Assembly (NCBI GenBank): GCA_028023455.1
Contig: JAQFVV010006450.1
Span: 1,339,501 to 1,403,500, forward strand
Direction: 5' to 3'
Source: Epiperipatus broadwayi
Taxonomy: Eukaryota > Onychophora > Udeonychophora > Euonychophora > Peripatidae
DNA: 64,000 bases
The notes under the pieces are model-generated. The model was not told the origin of the DNA, made no database searches, and was given only the letters and a program-made list of their open reading frames with translations. Below are positions 59,890 to 64,000 of this stretch, piece by piece; the first letter of the stretch is position 1; each line of letters starts with the position of its first letter. The position numbers and the translations under genes are program-made.

Positions 59890-61165
59890 TTTTAATTACA
59901 TTTTCGGAAATAAAGTATATTAAAGTTTTGACATTAAATTAATAGTTAGTAATAAAGATTAAGAAAATTAAATTCTACCATTTTAAAATAATCCTCCCGC
60001 TACACACGCACACATTTAATATCCGAATTCTATGGGAAAAAATTATGAAGCTATTTTATCTAATTGAACATATAATGAAGAAAAAAACTTTTGAGAACTA
60101 AAGTTTGAAAAATTAAATAAAAACTGAAAAAATGGCTAATCTGTTATTATTATTTATTTCTCTAAGTGTTGTAAGAAATATATATTTTACTATGAACAAT
60201 CAACCAGGGAATAAACATTATTTCAATAAACAATATTGTCATAAATTTCTTTTTATTGCTTTGCTGGGAGTCATTTTTGTTTTACTATCAATTTTTCACA
60301 TTAAGTGAGATGAATACACGCTATTTTATAAAAATTATTAAAAAAAATATTTTCTTATATAAAAAAAAATTAAATAAATAAAAAACTTATTTCTTGTTCC
60401 TCAAAATATATAAATGTTCGTTTGAAAGTCAATCAAAAAGTAGTGACGTCTTTAAAAAAAATGAATGTATGTGTTTTTGTGACGACAAGTGGCATTCAAG
60501 CATCAGAATGCCAGTCTGCGCATAATATAATACAATTGGCCAAATTTGAGGCGTTTTTTTTTAACTTTTCTCAACTAACATCAGATTAAGATATTTATCT
60601 CTTAAGTCTACTACTTTTATAATCGTGTTAAATTATGTCTACAATATGTATATAAAAATCAGAGACAAATGTCTTAGTAATGCTTTGCATTATTATATAC
60701 ATGTATATTAAATTTTCTACCTGAAGAAAGATTGAGTAGGCAGAATATGATAATAAAGTAACCGTAATCATCATTATATCAACAAAGCATGGGCACTTTT
60801 TCTGAAATCAAGCAAGGCAAAATCTCAATATTCATTCGTGTCATTATTGATAATTCAGATATATAATGAAGATAGATAAGTTTCTTCCCAATATATACAA
60901 GTCACATGGTGAGTTTAGTAGTTTTGATTTTAAACCAAAAAGCATCATAGTTTTTTTTTTCTTAATTGCCTGTTAGTTCTTAACCAAAACACCAATTAAG
61001 TTTCTATACATGATAGACAAAATCAAATTATTACCTTCTTTATTAGAAACTGTACAATCATAAACTAAGGCAGAAGTTGACATCCAAAGTCTGAGGATAT
61101 TAAGAATTTCCTGATTGCGGATCTGGAGTGTCTATTAATGATCTTTTATTTATCCATACACAACT
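59890..61165. other. AT-rich stretch without recognisable gene
   Basis: Low-complexity DNA with one slightly GC-richer patch at 60440-60530 (GTAGTGACGTC, GCATCAGAATGCC) that I could not classify. Confidence 0.45.
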
Positions 61166-61169
61166 ATTT

Positions 61170-61600
61170 ATAAATACTCTGATAATGGCAGTTCCAATTT
61201 CATCAATGTAATCTCTTAAGAATTTATCAATTTATTTTTCCTTTGGAGGTTTTCATTTTTGGGGGTTTTAATTTGATTGTGGAAGTACTGACTTTATCAA
61301 TTTAATATTGTTGGGATTATTTTATTTTGGTTTAATATTCTGTTCATGGGAGTGCTGAACCTGTCAATTTATTGTTCTGAGAACTTTCCTCTTTAGTTTA
61401 TTGCTCTGTGGTAATCCAACTTTATCTATTTATTAACTTAAGAGCTTTAATCTTTAGTTTAATACTCTGATAATCACAATATCAATTTTTATCTTAGGAG
61501 AGTTTTCATCTGGGTTTATACTATGATTATTTCAATGCTGATTTTGACAATTTATTTTATTGGGAGCTTTCTTCTTTGCTGGTATAACTGATAGTGACAA
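61170..61600. repeat. Degenerate tandem array, about 60-66-bp period
   Basis: About six diverged units repeat the order ATACTCTGATAATxxCA, xTGCxGACTTTATCAATTTA, TTxTxxTGGGAGCTTTCxTC and TTTAGTTTA. Clear unit starts are near 61177, 61268, 61330, 61400, 61460 and 61518. The period is too irregular for a satellite under homogenisation, so it is probably an old array. Confidence 0.65.
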
Positions 61601-61892
61601 TGTATATATTATCAAATATTACATTTCTTGCTTATATCCACAAATATAATTCATATTTTCAAATGACATCTTTCAGAGCTGTTTAAACAATTATACCTGG
61701 ATTTTCACAATTTTTTTCAGTTTAAGGATAAATATACAGTAGAATCAGAACAATTCTACCAAGGCACAATAATGGCAATCAATTCTTATAAATTTATTTT
61801 GTGAGAAACTACCTGTACCCATAGCTTTGCTCACATTAGTAGAATGAATGAATGTAATGGAGTTAAAATAATTAAAATATATTTAAATAATA

Positions 61893-62023
61893 TTTACATG
61901 ATATAATAATACATGAATTATCAACAGCAGGTAAAAACGACTATTGCAACGCATTTTAATAAACATTGATGTAGGTCATATTTACCTGCTATTGATAACT
62001 CGTGTATGCATGTAAAATAAATT
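61893..62023. repeat. Foldback element with 43-bp arms
   Basis: Arms 61893-61935 (TTTACATGATATAATAATAC ... CAGCAGGTAAA) and 61981-62023 (TTTACCTGCTATTGATAACT ... CATGTAAA) are inverted with several mismatches and a 45-bp loop. Confidence 0.7.
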
Positions 62024-62639
62024 GTCTGTGCATATTTACATTGTACATTCAAATACACAAAATTATATTGCAATAGTCTACTAAACATCAAACAACTGAA
62101 ACTGTCAACTGATTAAAAAAATTAATAAAGAAATTGTGTTGTGTTAAGTGTATGTGGAGGAAGAAAAAAAATTTTAATCTGAATTTTGTTTTACATATAA
62201 TAATCTAAACAAAGTGTTGATTAATTTAAAGTTTACATATAATAATCTAATATAAAAAAGTTAAAAGGTATTTTAGATCAATTCACAATTTTTCTAATTG
62301 AGAAATTGCATTGTTTTTGCTTATCTCAGACATCAGTGTTAAATTTTATTAGTTTTTATTTTAGACTTAGTATAGCAAATATTGAAAAACAGTGGAAGAA
62401 AAGAAATATTTTATAAAGGATAATAAGAAAAGGAAGACTTTTTAAAAAAATAAATGATAATACAATTCATGATTCACATTCTTCTGAAAGATATCATTTA
62501 TTACTCAATTGATTTTAATAGAAACTTAGCTGATACAGATCAGAATCCATTTTCAGTTTAAAATTCATATCAGGTTATATTTGCATGTTTAATGAAGTTT
62601 GCTTAAACTTCTTTGCATTATTAATCTCACACTCCTTGG

Positions 62640-62790
62640 TCAAATTGCAATCTTTAGTGCTTTATTAACATATCAGATCATAGATAAAGGGAGTACTATC
62701 TCTATTGTTAAAGGAGGTTGTCTTGACTACAGGTTGAGATTGTTGATAGTTTAAAGGATTGATTGTTATCATCTTCATTTATAAACCTAT
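62640..62790 (+). repeat. Dispersed repeat family V, copy 5 (downstream part)
   Basis: ATTGTTAAAGGAGGTTGTCT and TGACTACAGGTTGAGATTGT match the downstream block of copy 1 at 47445-47490. The upstream block is not recognisable. Confidence 0.4.
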
Positions 62791-63019
62791 TAAAGCTTTG
62801 ATTAATGGGATTTATTGTTTTAGTAAAATTAGATCTTAAAATAACAAATGGTCATTAATAATAAATACTTTCATTTTATCAACAAATTAATATCACATTT
62901 AAAATGTGTACATGTTTATGAAAAAGACTTTATAAAAAATTATTTAATGATTAAAAAATAAAAATAATTAAATGATTCTATTTTTAAGAGATCCCATAAT
63001 ATTTGAGAACTAAAAGTGA

Positions 63020-63095
63020 TAGTTTGAGCTTTGATTTAGAACTATTAGCTCTCGAGTCCAACATTATTCCAACTGAGCTAACTTCCGAACATGAA
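63020..63095 (-). repeat. tRNA-like relic
   Basis: Minus strand reads GTTCGGAAGTTAGCTCAGTTGG (good A-box TAGCTCAGTTGG), then GGACTCGAGAGC and AGTTCTAAATC in the B-box position. The T-arm is broken and no acceptor stem forms, so it is a tRNA pseudogene or SINE head. Confidence 0.5.
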
Positions 63096-64000
63096 TGCTT
63101 TTTGTAGTCTGGTATTAACTTTACGATATATTAAATCTATAATTGCAACAACAACAAAAAAAAAAAAAAAAGAGCTTTTTTTTTTTGTTGAAATCTATTA
63201 TATCTATTTTGTTGACTTTAAGATACTTTATAAAATATAAATAGGAATATTATTAGCAATCTCAAAACAAAATAAAAGCAATAAAAATATAAAATATAGT
63301 AAACATCGGAATTCATGGTTGTTGTCAATAAACAAACTTTGAGAGAATTTCATTTACAAAATTCAAAATCGAATTAGATTTTTTTTAAAAAAAAACAACA
63401 AATTAAAATGTAGTTTATTTTGATTAAAAGACATCAAAACTATGTATAAATCTTTTAAAAAGCACATAAATTGTTCGTATTTTTCAATACTTTGAAAACT
63501 AAATATTTTCACCAGTTTTTTTTTGCTCTTGCACATATCTGTCTGCATTATAATCATGTAAGAGATTCATTAAAAAATCATTGACGGGGTAGCCTTAATA
63601 CTAAAATGTTAGAACAGAGTGTTAAGAGATTGTCAAAAAATATCGTAATGTTACATTGTCTAGTCATTCAACCAACAATCAAATAAAGAATGTAACATAG
63701 ACATCTACATGATTTCAATAGTTTTTAAAACATTAGTTATATTCAATGAAGCAGTTTATTTCAAAAGAATGGTAGACTGATTTTCTTCCAGATTGATCCC
63801 ACACGAAATAACAACAATAATAAATATTTGAAAGTTCTATAATAAACTATTATTATATTAATTTAACACAAAATAAAATGTGGCTTGCCCGCTGTGCTGT
63901 AATCTTTGACAACAAAAAATACAATGTACTTTACTTTTAAAAAAATGACAAAGATTGGCATAACATATATCTATATGCTCAACAATATGTTCCCAGAAAT

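Noticed and set aside
63020-63095. Functional tRNA gene
   Set aside because: The A-box is good, but the T-arm is broken and the acceptor stem is absent.
1-64000. CRISPR array, bacterial operon, rRNA genes
   Set aside because: No short regular direct repeats with unique spacers, no bacterial gene density and no rRNA-like sequence; the DNA is eukaryotic.

Overview
The window is nuclear DNA of an invertebrate animal. It is very AT-rich (roughly three quarters A+T by eye), shows GT-AG introns, and is dominated by eukaryotic retroelements: Penelope-like elements, LINE relics, several tRNA-derived SINE families, a hAT transposon and hammerhead-ribozyme repeats. No bacterial operon, CRISPR array, rRNA or convincing functional tRNA gene is present. 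The species cannot be fixed from the sequence. A protostome (mollusc or arachnid type) is my guess; an AT-rich cnidarian is not excluded.

Only one protein-coding gene is well supported: the 3' end of a PP2C-like phosphatase-domain gene of the CG9801 family on the + strand. Exon 16213-16414 joins in phase to the terminal exon 19072-19709 across a 2.66 kb intron. The exons for the N-terminal part of the domain are not recognised and probably lie before the window; a weak candidate short exon sits at 1154-1212.

Layout. 1-3.2 kb: a 159-bp tandem repeat and two old RTE-type LINE relics in opposite orientations. 5-12.5 kb: a degenerate hammerhead/tRNA-like SINE, a SINE inverted onto itself, a TIR element and three palindromic SINE-associated hairpins. 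14.7-15.8 kb: the C-terminal half of a LINE polymerase. 16.2-19.9 kb: the gene end. 20.4-32.6 kb: a hairpin element, an intact hammerhead ribozyme, and a hAT element with a perfect 8-bp target duplication, in otherwise featureless DNA. 32.6-34.4 kb: two dead Penelope-like copies arranged head to head. 36-45 kb: hairpins, a near-identical 0.3 kb duplicate of part of the Penelope-like copy, and more SINEs. 45.5-47.2 kb: a striking 1.6 kb inverted duplication of a Penelope-like 3' end with a GIY-YIG endonuclease, a tRNA-like Pol III promoter, and an expanded minisatellite, mirrored in both arms. 47-64 kb: a dispersed repeat family, a second endonuclease relic, more palindromes, a second intact hammerhead (minus strand) and degenerate tandem repeats.

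The unifying signal is a community of retroelements that share three modules: tRNA-like Pol III heads, hammerhead or hammerhead-like cores, and Penelope-like tails. These have repeatedly become long inverted repeats. I count at least a dozen hairpins with arms of about 40 to 880 bp. This hammerhead/tRNA-like/Penelope mix and its tendency to form foldbacks is the most unusual content of the window.
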